Below, in pieces: positions 37,201-53,100 of a DNA stretch of 64,000 nucleotides. Under the pieces are notes generated by a model that saw nothing but the letters and a program-made list of their open reading frames with translations, was not told the DNA's origin and made no database searches. Each line of letters starts with the position of its first letter. Within the stretch, counting starts at the first letter, position 1. Both the position numbers and the translations under genes were made by a program. The stretch covers positions 1,839,846 to 1,903,845 of the forward strand of contig JAIUJO010000071.1 in the NCBI GenBank assembly GCA_023846275.1. The letters are read 5' to 3'. The DNA comes from Vanilla planifolia. Taxonomy: Eukaryota > Streptophyta > Magnoliopsida > Asparagales > Orchidaceae.

Positions 37201-38620
37201 TGTGCATTGTATGTGTGGGTGCATGTGTTTGTGTGAATGCTTATGTTTTTGTGAGTGATTCTATATATGTGTGTGTGTGTGTGTGAGTCCATCTATGTGT
37301 GTGCATGCATGTGCATGTGTCTATGCATGCATGTGGGTGCATGCATTTGTGCATGCATATGGATGTGTGTGCATGCATATGGATGTGTGTGCATGCATAT
37401 AGGTGCATGCATTCATGCATGCATGTGTGCATGTTTGTGTGTGTGTGTGCATGTGCATGTGTGTGCCCATGTATACTTTTTTATTTGTGTGCATACATGT
37501 GTGTGTGTATGCATGTGTGATTAGGTGTATGTGTGTGTGTGCATGTGAGTGTGTGTGTGTGTGTTTATACTTGGGCATGTGTGTATACCTATGAATGCAT
37601 GTATGTGTGCATGCATGTCTATGTGATTGTGTTTATGTGCATTTTGTGTGCCTATGTGGGTATGTGTGCATGTGTACTTATGTGTATGTGTGGGGGGTGG
37701 GTGCCTATTTGTGCATGTGCATATATGTGTATATGCATTTGTGGTGTGAGTGTGTGAGTGTGTGTGTGAGTTTATATGCATGTATGTGTGCATGCATGCA
37801 AGATTGCATGTGTGTGCATGTGTACTTGTTTGTACGTGTGTGTGTTTGTGTACGAGCATGAGTTTATGTGCCTGTGTGTGCGTGTGTGCATGCTTGTGTG
37901 TGCATGTGTGTGAGTATGCCTAGGCATGCATGTTTGTGTATGTCTATGTGTGTGTGTGTGTGTTTGAGTGTGTATTTGTATTTATGTACATCAGAGTATG
38001 TGTGTGCATGTGCTTGTGTTTATAAGTGTGTGCATGTGTGTGCGTTTGTATGTGTATGTACGCATATATGTTTATGAGTGTGTGCATGTGTTTTTGTGTG
38101 CTTGTGTGCATATGTGTGTGTACCGGTGTGTTTATATGTGAGTATGTCTATTTGTGATTACATGTGTGTTTTCACGTGTGTACGTGCATGCATGTGGGTG
38201 TGCATGATTATAGGTGTGTGTGTGTGTGTGTGTCTTCGTATGTGCATGCATGCATGCATGTGTTTGACTATGTGTGTGTGTGCATATGTGTGCCTTTTTA
38301 CATGTTTGTGAGTGTGTGCATGTACGGGCATGAATGTGAATATTTTTATGCATCTGTGTGCATGTGTGTATAGGAACACGTCTGTGTGTGCATGTGGTTC
38401 TGCATATGCTTGTGCGGGTACACATGAGTCTTTGTACATGTTTGTATACATTCATGTTTGTTTGTGTGTGCATGTGGGTGCCTGTATGCATGTGTATATA
38501 TAAATGTGTGCTCATATATGTACATGTGTGCAGATGCATGTGCATGTGTGTGTGTGTTCTTATGGCTATCTCTATATCTGTGTATGCATGTACTTGTGCA
38601 TGCATGTATGCAAGCTCACG
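34283..38620 (+). repeat. TG satellite up to the orientation switch
   Basis: Alternating TG/CATG satellite with the TG strand on +. It contains G-rich interruptions at 37163-37187 and 37692-37700 and a 20-bp minisatellite at 37351-37400. No gene is visible. Confidence 0.92.
37351..37400 (+). repeat. 20-bp minisatellite, 2.5 copies
   Basis: The unit GCATGCATATGGATGTGTGT occurs at 37351 and 37371 without change, and its first ten bases again at 37391. The first half is nearly palindromic (GCATGC, ATGCAT). Confidence 0.88.
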
Positions 38621-38640
38621 TATGAACATGTGCACACACA
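38611..38640. other. Satellite orientation switch point
   Basis: Left of this interval the + strand is TG-rich without exception for satellite sequence; right of it the + strand is CA-rich to the end of the window. The change happens over about 20-30 bp with no inserted unique sequence, LTR or obvious perfect palindrome. It is an inversion breakpoint, a head-to-head array junction, or an assembly fold-back. Confidence 0.9.
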
Positions 38641-41600
38641 AGCAAACATAGAACACATACACACATGCATGCATACAGCCACATGCACACCCCTTAATGA
38701 TGCACATGCACCCACAAATATGCACATGTATGCATGCACAAATGTATGAGCATACACCCACACATAGAAGCTCACATGCCTATAAACACACACACACATA
38801 CACACGCATGTGCACAATTGTGTCACACATGCACATGCACACACTAAAGCATTGACACACACACATAGAAAGAAACAAATGACACACACACACATACATA
38901 CAAAGGTGCACACATAAGAACACGCACCAACTCACACGAGTATACATGCACATGCAAACACATGCCCACACATAAAAATACACATACATGCACATAGGTG
39001 CACACACACACACCAATATGCCAACACATTCAAACACATGCATATACACACAAACGCATGCAAACACACATGGCTACAAGCACACACACACACACAAAAA
39101 TACACACATACATGAACAAATATACCCATGCATAGGTACACACATGCATGTACACACACACACAAACACTCATGCCTATGCACACGCACACATGCACATG
39201 CACAAATGCAAACTCAAGTAGTACGACACGCATCAACACACACATACACACATGTACCACACACACACACACACACTCATATACTAGCAAGCATGCATAC
39301 ACACATGCACACACATATAAACATGCTTGACTATACACACATGCACACACACACATACACACACATGCATGCATGCATGCACACATACATTCACACACAC
39401 ACACGCAAGCATACTCATGCACACGCACATCCACAGGCACACACATGCACACAAATAAATAAACACGTGCGCACACATATATGTGCACCCACACACACAC
39501 ACGTGTACCATCGCACACACACATACGCACAAGCACATGTCTATGCACACACATTACTAAGCACATGCATGCGCACACTTATAAGCATACATAAAGGTAC
39601 ACACATGATCACACACCAGCACAAACATGCAAAAACATAAATATACACATGCACACCCACACACATGCATGTACATGCACATGCATATACACACATATAA
39701 GCATACATGTGTACACACATATGCACAGACACACACACACACACCCACAAATATGCACACACATGCATGAACACACACACTAACACATGCATGCACATAC
39801 ACACAAACACTCACACATTCATACATGCACACTAACATACATAGATGTGTGCATGCACATATATACACACTCATCAATATGCACAAACACAAAGGCACAT
39901 ACACACAAATACAAACACACATGCACACGTGAATTCAAGTGCAATCACACACACATACACACATATGCATACACACATGCATAGAAACAAGCATGCTCAC
40001 ATAGACACATGCATGCATAGATGCATGCTTACATGCATAGGCACACATGTTCACATGCACACACACCCATACACAAGCATGTACACACACGCACATAGAC
40101 ATACATGTATTTACATGAACACAAGCACTCACACACATGCATGTACACACATACACATGAATGTACAAACATGCACACACATGTGCACTCTCACATGCAC
40201 ACCCCCATAAACCTAAGCACACAAACAAACGAACACACATGTAATTGCACATACATACACACTCACACCAACACAGACTCACACATACACACATATATAG
40301 ACATGCATGCACACACAATAACAATCATACAGACACAAACATGCACACATGCACATACACACATGCATCACACACATGCACACACACACACACACTAGTA
40401 TGCATGCACACATACACGACCATGCACACGTATGCACTAATAAATATGAACACACATGCACACATACACACACATACAGACACATGGGTGCACACACAAA
40501 AGTTCACACACACATGCACACTCACAAACAAACAAACATGCACATACACATGTACACATACATATATGTGTACCCATGCACACACATACACACACACACA
40601 TACCTACGCACACATCCAAACGTACGCACACATACACACGCAAGCTCAAGAACATGAATGTAAATCCACATAGTCACATGCACATGGAAAGGTACATACG
40701 CATTGACACACATAGGCACAAACATGCACACATAGCCACAAACACACACACATAGAGACATGCACAAACACACTCAATAACACAAACACACACACATGAA
40801 CACTCATGCATAAGCACACTCAAGTGCACATACACACCTAAGCACACACACACACATACACATATGTACATGTACACAAACATGCTCATATATATGCACA
40901 CACAAATGAATGAACACACACATCAGTACACATGCATAAACACACTAACATGCACAAATGCATGTAGGCACACACACATACATAGATGCATGCACGTAAT
41001 CAAAAAGCACAAACACAAAGATGTATGCATACACACAAACATACACACAAACATGTATGATTACACACAAGCATATGTGCAATCACAAGAACACACAATC
41101 TTACACATAAACACATGCATATAAATAACCATTCACATACACACACGCATGCACACACAAAGAAGACATATGCACACACCCACAAACACACGTTCACACA
41201 TGCACATACACACACACAAACACCAACAAATGTGCATGCCCACACACACACACACATATGTACTCACACACACATATGTATATGCTCACATGCACACACT
41301 CATACACACAAGTACACAAACACATGGACATATGCAAATGCACATGTAAGCTTATGTACACCCCCATGCACACTCATGCATGCACACACATGCATGAACA
41401 TGCATACTTTTGTACACACACTCAAGCACAAATGCATACACACACTCACACACATGCAAACAAACAAACAAGCAACACATTTACAAACACATGCATGCAT
41501 GAAAACATACACTTACATAAACAAGTGCACACATGCACAAACTCTCATGCACACACACGTGCAATCTTCTATACAAAAATGCACTTACATTCACTCACAC

Positions 41601-44600
41601 ACACATGAATACAGACATGCACATTCACATACACGTGCACACTCACACACATCCACATGCACCACAAATGTGCACACACACGCATGCACATGCACATACT
41701 CACACATACACACATGCATATACTCACACACACATGTATACATGCACCTATATGCACATATACAAGCACATGCACACACACACCTATTCATATGCAGACA
41801 CACACATACACACGCTCATGTACAAATGGATATACACATATAGACATACACATATAAACATACACACATGCATTCACACACCCATACACACACTTATGCA
41901 TATGCAATTACATACACACACTTGCACCCACATGCACAAACACACACACACACAAACACACCCACATGCACATATTCATTAAGCAAAAATATGCAAGCAC
42001 ACACATGAATGCACACAAACACATGCATGCATGCATGTGCACACACGCACATGCACACAAACATCTAGACATGCACATGCAATGATATGCATGCATACAT
42101 ACACATGCACATAAGTGCACATGAGCCCATATACATAAAAACACATGCACAAACATCCACATACATATACACACCCACACATGCATAGGCACCGAGACAT
42201 GCACCCACATGCAGACATACAAATATGCTTGCACATATGCACCTACAGGTAGACACACACATGCATCTGCCCACACACTTGCACGATGATGCTAACTCAT
42301 GCACACACACATGCATAAGCATAGGCACACTTACACATGCATACACACACATGCACAATCATATAAACACAAGCACAAACACACACATGCATAGAAGCAT
42401 GCACATAAATACATACATGCATACTTGCCCACAAGAATAGACACACAAATATTATACATATACACATGCACACACACACACACATGCCTACACAAACATG
42501 CACATTCACACATGCACAAACACTTCCATGCACACACACACACATGCATGCACATGTCTACACACACATAAGACACATCTAGATAAACACACACATGCAC
42601 GTACATGCACATGCACATGTAGACATACATACTCAAGCATGAATCCACACAGTCACACACGGACACACATCAACACATGCATGCACATGCATGCATACAC
42701 ACACAAACACAAGCACACAAACCTACACACATGCACCAAATGTAGCACATAGTAGGCATGCACACTTGAGCACACACAACCACATGAACACACTCTCACG
42801 TACATACACATGCACATGTTATGCACCCATATGTGTACAAAAAATATGCTCACACACATACTTACATAGACACACACACACATGCATGACCATGCAACAC
42901 ATGTGCACTCATGTGCATGCAAACGCTCACACAGCCACACACATACACATGTATGTCAATGTAAACTCACACACATGACCACAAGCACAGATGCACAAAC
43001 ACACACTTATGCATGCCCATGCACATTGATGGACACAAACAAACACATGTACGCACGCACACATGCACGTGTGCATACACCTGCATACACTCACATGTAG
43101 ACATGCACTCAAACACACTATACATAGATACACACACCTATTAACACACACAGGCAAGTATATGCACATGCACATGTACACACACACACACACATAGGAA
43201 CACTCACACGTACACATACATGAATACATACACACACTCACACAGACATGCATGCACACACACACACCTACCCACACACACTCCCATGCAAAAACAATCG
43301 CACTCACACTCACGTACACACACATGCATGAACACACCCTCTCGTGTATGCACAAGTATATACATACACACACAAACACAAACACAAATGCACACACTCA
43401 GTTACATGCACGTGTGCATGAATGAACACACGCACACATAGTAGCACACACAAGCATGCACATGCACACACACACAACCAAATATGCACACAAACACATG
43501 AAAACAAGCATAGAGACAAACACACACACATACACTAACAAATAAACACACCTACACATACACACAAAAACACACACACATAGGAACACATTCACATATG
43601 CATGCATTCACTCATGCACACATGCACTTTCACACAATACACATACACATACACACATACATACAAGTACACAAATTTAGACAAGCAAATAAGCACACAT
43701 AAAGACACAAATTCACTTCCATGCAAACTTGCACATGCATACATGCACCTACAAATACACACATACACATGCATGCAAACCACACACACATGCATGCATA
43801 AACACATGACATCACACACACCCACACCCGCATACACATGTAGATATGAACACATACACATGCACGTGCATATGCACACACACATGCATGCATTAGCACA
43901 CATATGTGCATAGATGTGCAAAAACATCACATGCACAAATGCACACATGTGTGCACATGCATAGCTACACACACAAGCATGCATAGGAATATGCATGCAC
44001 ACATACATGCACTTACAAAAACATGTAGACAAACTTGTACAATCAGACACTCACACATACTCCCACACACATGGACACATGTGCCCACGTGTATACACAC
44101 ACACAAACACACACACATATGGACTCACACACTCAGAAATAGCCGCACACATACACGAACACACTTAGGCATGAACCCACACATAAGTACACATACACGA
44201 ATGCATATGCACACATACACACACATATGGACATAGGTGCATAAAACATTTGCACACACATGCATACACACACACATATATATTAAAACATATACACCCA
44301 CATGCACACACATGCATATGCATGCATAAACAAAGCCACACACATGCACACATGGATGAACACATGTAAATGCAAGTGGACACACACACATACAAACAAG
44401 CATGAGCATAGCAACACACACAGACACACATAAAAACACACATACACACGAACAAGTGCACACATTCTATCATACACACAAGCACACATGCACACATACA
44501 CACTTAAGCATACTCATACGTGTGCATGGGCACATGCACTCTTATATACATACAAACACACACACACTCCAATACATATGCGCATGCAAACATGCACAAC

Positions 44601-45246
44601 ACATATAAAGATGCACACACACATGTTTACACACACACATTGACATATGCGTGCACACACATACACACACTTGAACACGCATGCATGCACACTCCCATAC
44701 ACACACATAAACACACATATACACACATATACACACACACACCCACACATAACCATAGAAGAATGCAAAGCAAACATGCACATACATGCACACATGCATA
44801 TAGGTACATAGAAAAACACAAACATATACATGCACACACACAAACACATGTGTACACACATGCACAAATACACAAACCCACACACACATCACACTCACAT
44901 AAAACACATGCACTCAATCACACACATTGATAGACACACACAAACATGCATGCACATGAAAACACTCGCACACCCACACACACTTGTAATCACCCACGTG
45001 GACACACATATATGCACACACACATGCATACATGTACACAAAAACACAAAAAGACCCACAAGAGCACACATGTACACAAACTTGTGCACATACATGAACA
45101 CATGCACAAAAGCATGCAAACATATGTAAAAACACACACACACACACACATGCACATAAACATAGATTTGGACACTCACAAACCATCAACACTCTCACAC
45201 ACACATATGCACATAAATAAACACACAACAACACATACACATGCAT

Positions 45247-45728
45247 ACACACACACATGCTCACCGACACATGCATATAGCACACAAACATGTGCAAACA
45301 CCCTATGGGTGTACACATACAAGTATACATGTGCATGCACACAAGCTTGCAAACATACACTGACATACATGTACGCATACACGCATGCATGTGCACATGC
45401 ACACACACATGCATGCACACATGTGCACACACATGCACTCACATGCTTTCCAACTCACATGGCACACACACATGCATACATTGATAGACACACACACACA
45501 TGCTCACCGACACATGCATATAGCACACAAACATGTGCAAACACCCTATGGGTGTACACATACAAGTATACATGTGCATGCACACAAGCTTGCAAACATA
45601 CACTGACATACATGTACGCATACACGCATGCATGTGCACATGCACACACACATGCATGCACACATGTGCACACACATGCACTCACATGCTTTCCAACTCA
45701 CATGGCACACACACATGCATACATTGAT
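45247..45728. repeat. Tandem duplication of a 243-bp segment
   Basis: The segment 45247-45485 recurs at 45490-45728, offset 243 bp, and I found no difference between the copies over about 239 bases. Distinctive words present in both are TCACCGACAC (45261 and 45504), CACCCTATGGGTGTACAC and CTTTCCAACTCACATGGCAC. In an array this degenerate, identity over this length means a very recent duplication, or an assembly artefact. Confidence 0.95.
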
Positions 45729-46052
45729 TAATGCACACACATGCATGCATGTACTCACAAATAAACATGCACACTCACATACACACACACACACACAAAT
45801 GAAGGCACATACACAAGTACACATACATGCACACTCACACATGCATGTGCAGACCCGCACAATACTAGACATTGGGACAAATGCTCACACATGCACACTT
45901 ATGCTCACAAAGGTCTATATGCACCCCATACACACCAATGCAAAATCACACACAAGCACACAAACATGCACACATATGCACATACACACACATGTACACA
46001 CACACATGCATGCACATAAACACACATGTACACACACACATGCATGCACATA

Positions 46053-46081
46053 CACACACACACACATATATATATATATAA
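46053..46081. repeat. Compound microsatellite (CA)n(TA)n
   Basis: A short CA run followed directly by a TA run. This is the reverse complement arrangement of the (AT)n(GT)n tract at 8134-8193, in keeping with the opposite orientation of the array here. Confidence 0.85.
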
Positions 46082-46210
46082 ATATGCTCACATAGATGCA
46101 CAAAAATGCATACACAAGTGCACATGTTCATGTCCACACACACATACAAACAAATACACATGCATCCACACATGCACACACACTTTCATAGACAAACACT
46201 CTTATGCACG

Positions 46211-46225
46211 CACATATATATATAT
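46211..46225. repeat. Short (AT)n tract
   Basis: About seven AT units embedded in CA satellite, 130 bp from the compound tract at 46053-46081. Confidence 0.75.
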
Positions 46226-47428
46226 GGATACACACTTATACACAGATGTACCTAAGCATACACACATACATGCACATAGGAACAAACACATACACATAAA
46301 CAACTGCATACACAAGCACACACCCACACAGACACACAAAAATGCACTTATACACATGTGGACACTCACAAACACAAACCCACACGCATGCATAGGCATG
46401 CATGCACACACAAACATTCACAGGTAGACACACAAACACAAAAACCTATACACACTTAAAACACACACTCATGCATAAACATGCATACAAAGACACACGC
46501 TAACATGCACATACATACACACAATATCACACATGCATGTGTGCACACACACATACGAACACACACACACATGCATAAAAACACACATATACACATACAT
46601 ATGCATGCATACACACACAAACATACGCACGCACTCATAGACACATAAATACACACACATGTACACACATGCACATGCATGCATACATGCACACACACAC
46701 CCCTCATACATACACACCCTTATACACACTTTCCCCCTCATACAACCACACACACACATGTATATACATTCATGCATACACAAACACACATGCACCCACA
46801 CACACATTATCGGTATGCACACAAACATGTACGCACACACATATGCACCAAATCAAAGGAATTTACAGACATACACTCACACTCATACACATATTTACAC
46901 ACACAGATACAACCATGCATGCACACACATGCACGAACACATTTGCACAAGCATACAAAAATGCACACATGTACAGATGGATGCATGCACACACACACAA
47001 ACACATGCACACATTCACACATGTCTACATGCACATGCACACAAACACATACACACACATGCATGCATGCACACAGACACACACACACACACACACACTC
47101 ATGCCTATGAACACACATATGCATGCCCCTTTACACATGCACACATGCACACACACATACACACGTGTGAACACACTCACATGGATATAGGCACACATGT
47201 GTACAAAATCATGTATAGGCACACATGCATGCACAGAAGCACACAAGCACACACTTTTGTATACACACACACACACACGTGTGTCTAAGTATACGTATAC
47301 ACACAGACATAGGGCATACACCAGCATGCACACTTATGCACACAAATACATACATGCATGCATAAATGCACACACACATAATCATATACATATACACACA
47401 TGCACACCAACACATACATTCACACACA

Positions 47429-47476
47429 CATGCACATGCACACACATGCACATGCACACACATGCACATGCACATA
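47429..47476. repeat. 16-bp minisatellite, about three copies
   Basis: The unit CATGCACATGCACACA repeats with a 16-bp period between 47429 and 47476. It is more regular than the surrounding array. Confidence 0.75.
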
Positions 47477-50051
47477 GGGACATAAACATGTAATCATATG
47501 CACACACATATATGCACACAAACATGCACACACACATACATGCACATGCAGATGCACCCACACATGCACATACACACAAGCACACACCATCACAAACAAA
47601 TATACACAAGCACCCATGCACTCAGCTACACATGCATGTACATGTGCACACAAACATCGACACATTAACGTATTCTTACACACATATGTACTCACACATG
47701 CATGCATTCACATGCACACACACAACAACACACAAACACATGCACACACACACACACACGCACATACACAAGCACATTCATATGACATGCACTTAGACAT
47801 GCACATACACACACATGTATTCATGTGCATAACCTAGCATAAAAACACATGCACTTTTTCACACATGTACCCACAGACTCATGCAAGCATGCAAATAGAC
47901 ATACACACAAAGGAACATATATGCACCCAAAATAATAAGCACACACACAGATAAACACACCCAAATATGCACACATGCACACGCACACACACATGTAGGC
48001 ACCCATGCTGACACATACACACCCACACCCACACACTTGCACACATACATGTATAGTGCACACACGTACCCACATGCTTGCACACGTGCACACATGCATA
48101 CTGACACACACACTTACATGCAAAAACATGGACACACACACACACAAATCAAACACACAAATGCATGCTCACATGCATATGAATTCATGCTCATAAGCAC
48201 AAATGCATGCACCCCCATGCACACAAACATGCACATACATGTGCACTCATGCACATGCTCACACACACACATACAAATACACACACACATAAACAAAAAT
48301 ATGCACAAGAACATGCATGCACACACATACACATGCATATCTAAACACACAAACAAACACATGCTCACATGAAAAATCACATATATGCACGTAAACATGC
48401 ACAAACATAGATGTAGATAAATATATAGACATAAACATACATGATCAAGCACACACACATGCACAAGCATCTAGACACAGGTACACACGTAAACATGTGC
48501 ACATGCACACACACACATACATGCACACACACACACACCTACACACACACACATGCATGCATGCACAGACCTACACATGCGAACACATAAACATACAAAC
48601 ATGTACATATATGCATATGCATGCACATGCATACACATGCTCACAAAAACACATATGTATATGCATATATGCATGCACGTGCAAACACACACACACACAC
48701 TTGCACCCATGAACACAAACACACACTCATGCACCCATGGACAAACATTCCCATGCATTTGCACAAAAATGCACATGCATTAGCATAAAGACATATGCAC
48801 ACACACCTATGCACATACAATCATATATGCAAATACATGCACATAAATGCACACACATATGCACACTCATATAGACACACATGCACATACATGGACAAAT
48901 AGACATGCACACATGCATGCAGTCACACAATAAAAAACAAGAATGTGTTCATATACACACACTCAAATACATACAGACATGCACAAAAGATGCATGCACA
49001 AACACTTACACACACGAAGGCACACACACACACACACACATAAATACACAAGAACATACACACAAACACACCCACCCACACAAGTGCGTAAAAAAGTGCT
49101 CAAACAAAAACATACACAAATACACACCCACACCCACATGTGCACACATTAACATGACCGCATAAATACATATGCACACACTTGTACAAGCACACATACT
49201 CATAAACATAGGCACTCACGCACATGTGCACACACATAACTAGACATGTGCATGCACACACACACAAACACATTCACGCACATACACATACACACATATG
49301 CACATGCATAAAGGAACACACAAATGCTCACAGGCACACATGGATGCACACACACATGTAGAAACACATGTGCACCAATGTGCAAACACATGTACAAGTG
49401 TTGGACAGACACATGCATGCCTATAAGCACACACATGCATACACACACACATACACATGCACACACACACACACACATACTTATAGGCACATGCACACAC
49501 ATGCTCCCCATACACATATATGCATACACATACACACTTACACACATATAAGTGCATTAACATACACAAACTCAATTATGTGCTCATGCACATATGTATG
49601 AATTCACGCACATGCACAAATGCATATACGAACAAACATGCATGCACATGTGCGCATACACACTCATGTGCATGCACAAAAACATGCACACACACACACA
49701 AACACAAAGTCATACACATACACGTACACATACACACGAGTGAATGTACACATGCATGCACATATACTCTCACACACAATCTAATACACACATGCACACA
49801 AACATAGTCATGTACACATGCATGCACATTCACATGCACATATATATATACACAAATACACACATGCATAAACATTGGCACACACATTGGCAAACACATG
49901 CACATAGGCACATACACACAACCCCCACACACACACATGTATGTATACACATAAACACATGCACACAAAAACTCACAAGCATATGCACACATACATGACC
50001 ATGAACAAACACATACACACAAACACATAACCACACACACCTACGTGGACC

Positions 50052-50153
50052 TAAACCCATGTACACATGCACACATGCATAGACATAAACCCATATACAC
50101 ATACACACATACATAGAGATAAACCCATGTACATATACACACATGCACACTCA
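50052..50153. repeat. 34-bp minisatellite, three copies
   Basis: The word TAAACCCAT occurs at 50052, 50086 and 50120, exactly 34 bp apart, and the intervening sequence (CACA, ATGCATAGA-like words) is similar in each copy. The copies differ at several bases, so this duplication is older than the 243-bp one. Confidence 0.85.
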
Positions 50154-53100
50154 CACATGTATGCATGCCCAAGAGCACACACATTGTCACACATGCACAC
50201 ATACACACATGTATACACACACACAGACATAAGCACATACAATTGTGCATACACACATCGACACACATTCACAGATGCATAGATGCATGCATGCACACAC
50301 ATGCACATGCATACAAACACATGTATACACAAACACTTGTATGCATAAGCACATAGGAACACACACACTCACTCACGAGTACACAAACTCATAGAAGCAC
50401 ACACACACACACATGCACATATGCATCTATGCACACACACACACACATATGCACACATGTATACAAGCACACACATATGTATGTATAATGACATGTGCAA
50501 GTTATCACACACACATGCACACATAAGCACACACACACACATGCATGAGCACACAAATACATGTTGACACAAACTTACATGCAAACATACGCATACACAT
50601 GCACACAAACATGCATAATAACATACATGCACACACACGCACCCCCCACACACGTGTTTATGTGCTCACACAAAAACATACGCACATGCACACATAAGCG
50701 CTCATGTAAAAACACACACACACACACAAACGCCCACACACACCCATATACAAACACATGAACACATGCTCACACATATGTACGTGCATGTAGATGGATA
50801 TAAACTCATGCACACACTTGCATACACACACCCACATAAATAGCTACACACATACTTCCACACGCACTCACACATGGACATAGACACAAATACGTGCACA
50901 CATTCACATGCATAGATAAACAAACATATGTGCATCAATGCATACACATTCATATAAATAATTACCTAAACATGCACACAGCCAATATTGTACACACACA
51001 GCAACACACACACTCAGAGAGAAACACGTGCACATGCAGACTTGCACTCACACAAATTCCCACACAAGCAGCTCACACACATAAGCATACACACACGTGC
51101 AAGCAAACAAACACATGGACATGCATATGCATAGACACACACACGTACAATCACATATGCATGCACATATATACACAACACACAAACATGTAGGCCCACG
51201 CACATGTTCACACACTCACACATGCACACACACACACATACTCGCATAGATAGATGCATACATACACACAAACATATATGCACACATACTAATGCACATG
51301 TACAAACACAAACACACACATAACCGCACACACGTACACATATGCACACACACGCACACACACATAAACAAACACACAGAATAGCATGCACAAACATGCA
51401 TATGCATGTACAAATACATAGACACACACACACTCACACATAAAATACATAGATACACACATTCATAGGGACATACATGCACACATGCAAACACTCATAG
51501 TCTCACATACTAACATGCATCCACATGCACACACATGCATACAGAAACTTACAAATATATTCACATACACACACACACATGAACATAAACACTTGCACAT
51601 GCACACACATCCAAATTGACACAGTGACAAACACATATATGCACTTGCACAAAATGGATACGCATTAACAGAAACAAGCACATGTAAACACAGAGGCACA
51701 CACATGAATGTACACATGCACAAATATGCATGCACATAGTCACACACACATAAGCACCCTAATATACATGCATACACACATACAGATATACGCACACATA
51801 AGTACTAATACATGCATGCACATGCACAACCCTCCACACACATATACATAATGCACACTGACACACACATACGCTCATGCATGTAGAGACACACATACAT
51901 ACTCACACAACCACACACATGTGTCCATGTACATGTAGACAAGCACACACACAAAAATTTATAAACACACCCACACATGCATGCTTATGCATAAACAATG
52001 ATGCACACACATTCACACGCATATTAATATGCACATGCACATAGACAAACATATACACTCATACATGTTTACAAGCACACATACACACAAACATGCTCAC
52101 ACAAACTCATGTACACACACATGCACATATGCCCAATCACATTAACATCCAAGCACTAACACATGCAGACGCATACTTGTGTCCACAAACATACTTGCAC
52201 ACACATGCATATGTGCATGCATGTTCACACATGTGCCCACATGCACACACTTGTACACAACCAAACATACAACACACAAGCTCAAAAACAAATGCAAAAA
52301 CAAACCGACACACATGCACAGAAATATGTGAACACACACACATGCACATACACACACACACACACACTTGTGCTTGCACACATTCATACACACTGACATG
52401 CACACAAACCCCACACACATAGATGACCATCCATATAAATATACAAATACGTACAAGCACACAAACATCTACACACATGCACACAGACACATACACACAC
52501 ACACACACAAACATGCATATGCATGCTTTTACACATGTACACACCCACACACACACAAAAGACCACACATGCACACATGTAAGCACACACAAGCATGCAC
52601 TACACGCAAACACACATGCATGCACATGTTCACACACATGCATAAATACATACACACAAACACAAACATGCATGTATATGCACACATGCACACGCACACA
52701 CACACACACACATGCACACACACAAAAACATAGGAGCACACACACATTCATACTAACATGCATGCATGCGTGCATACACACTAATGTATATATGCACAAA
52801 TACATGCACACACACACACAAACATATATACATGCACACATATATAAAGACATACACACACTCATGCACACACACCTTCACACATGTTTGCATGTGCACA
52901 CACACACACACAAACACATGCAAACACACAAGAACACAAACACACAAAAATTGGCACACACACACACACATGCATGCACACTCACGCACATTAATATGTA
53001 CACATAAACAAATACATGCACACACATGCATGCACATGAACACACATGCATACACATAAACACATGCATGCATGCACACATGCACAAGAACACTTGCATG

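Noticed and set aside
38560-38700. A long perfect palindrome centred on the orientation switch
   Set aside because: Comparing the two sides by eye gives only generic GCATG/TGTG matches; no long exact arm was seen, so a simple fold-back of adjacent sequence is not supported.
44946-45731. Long His/Thr-rich open frames in the CA arm (for example 44946-45731 plus, 52137-52871 minus)
   Set aside because: Same artefact on the complementary strand; CAC/ACA codons give His-Thr alternation. The longest also spans the 243-bp DNA duplication, which explains its repeated peptide.
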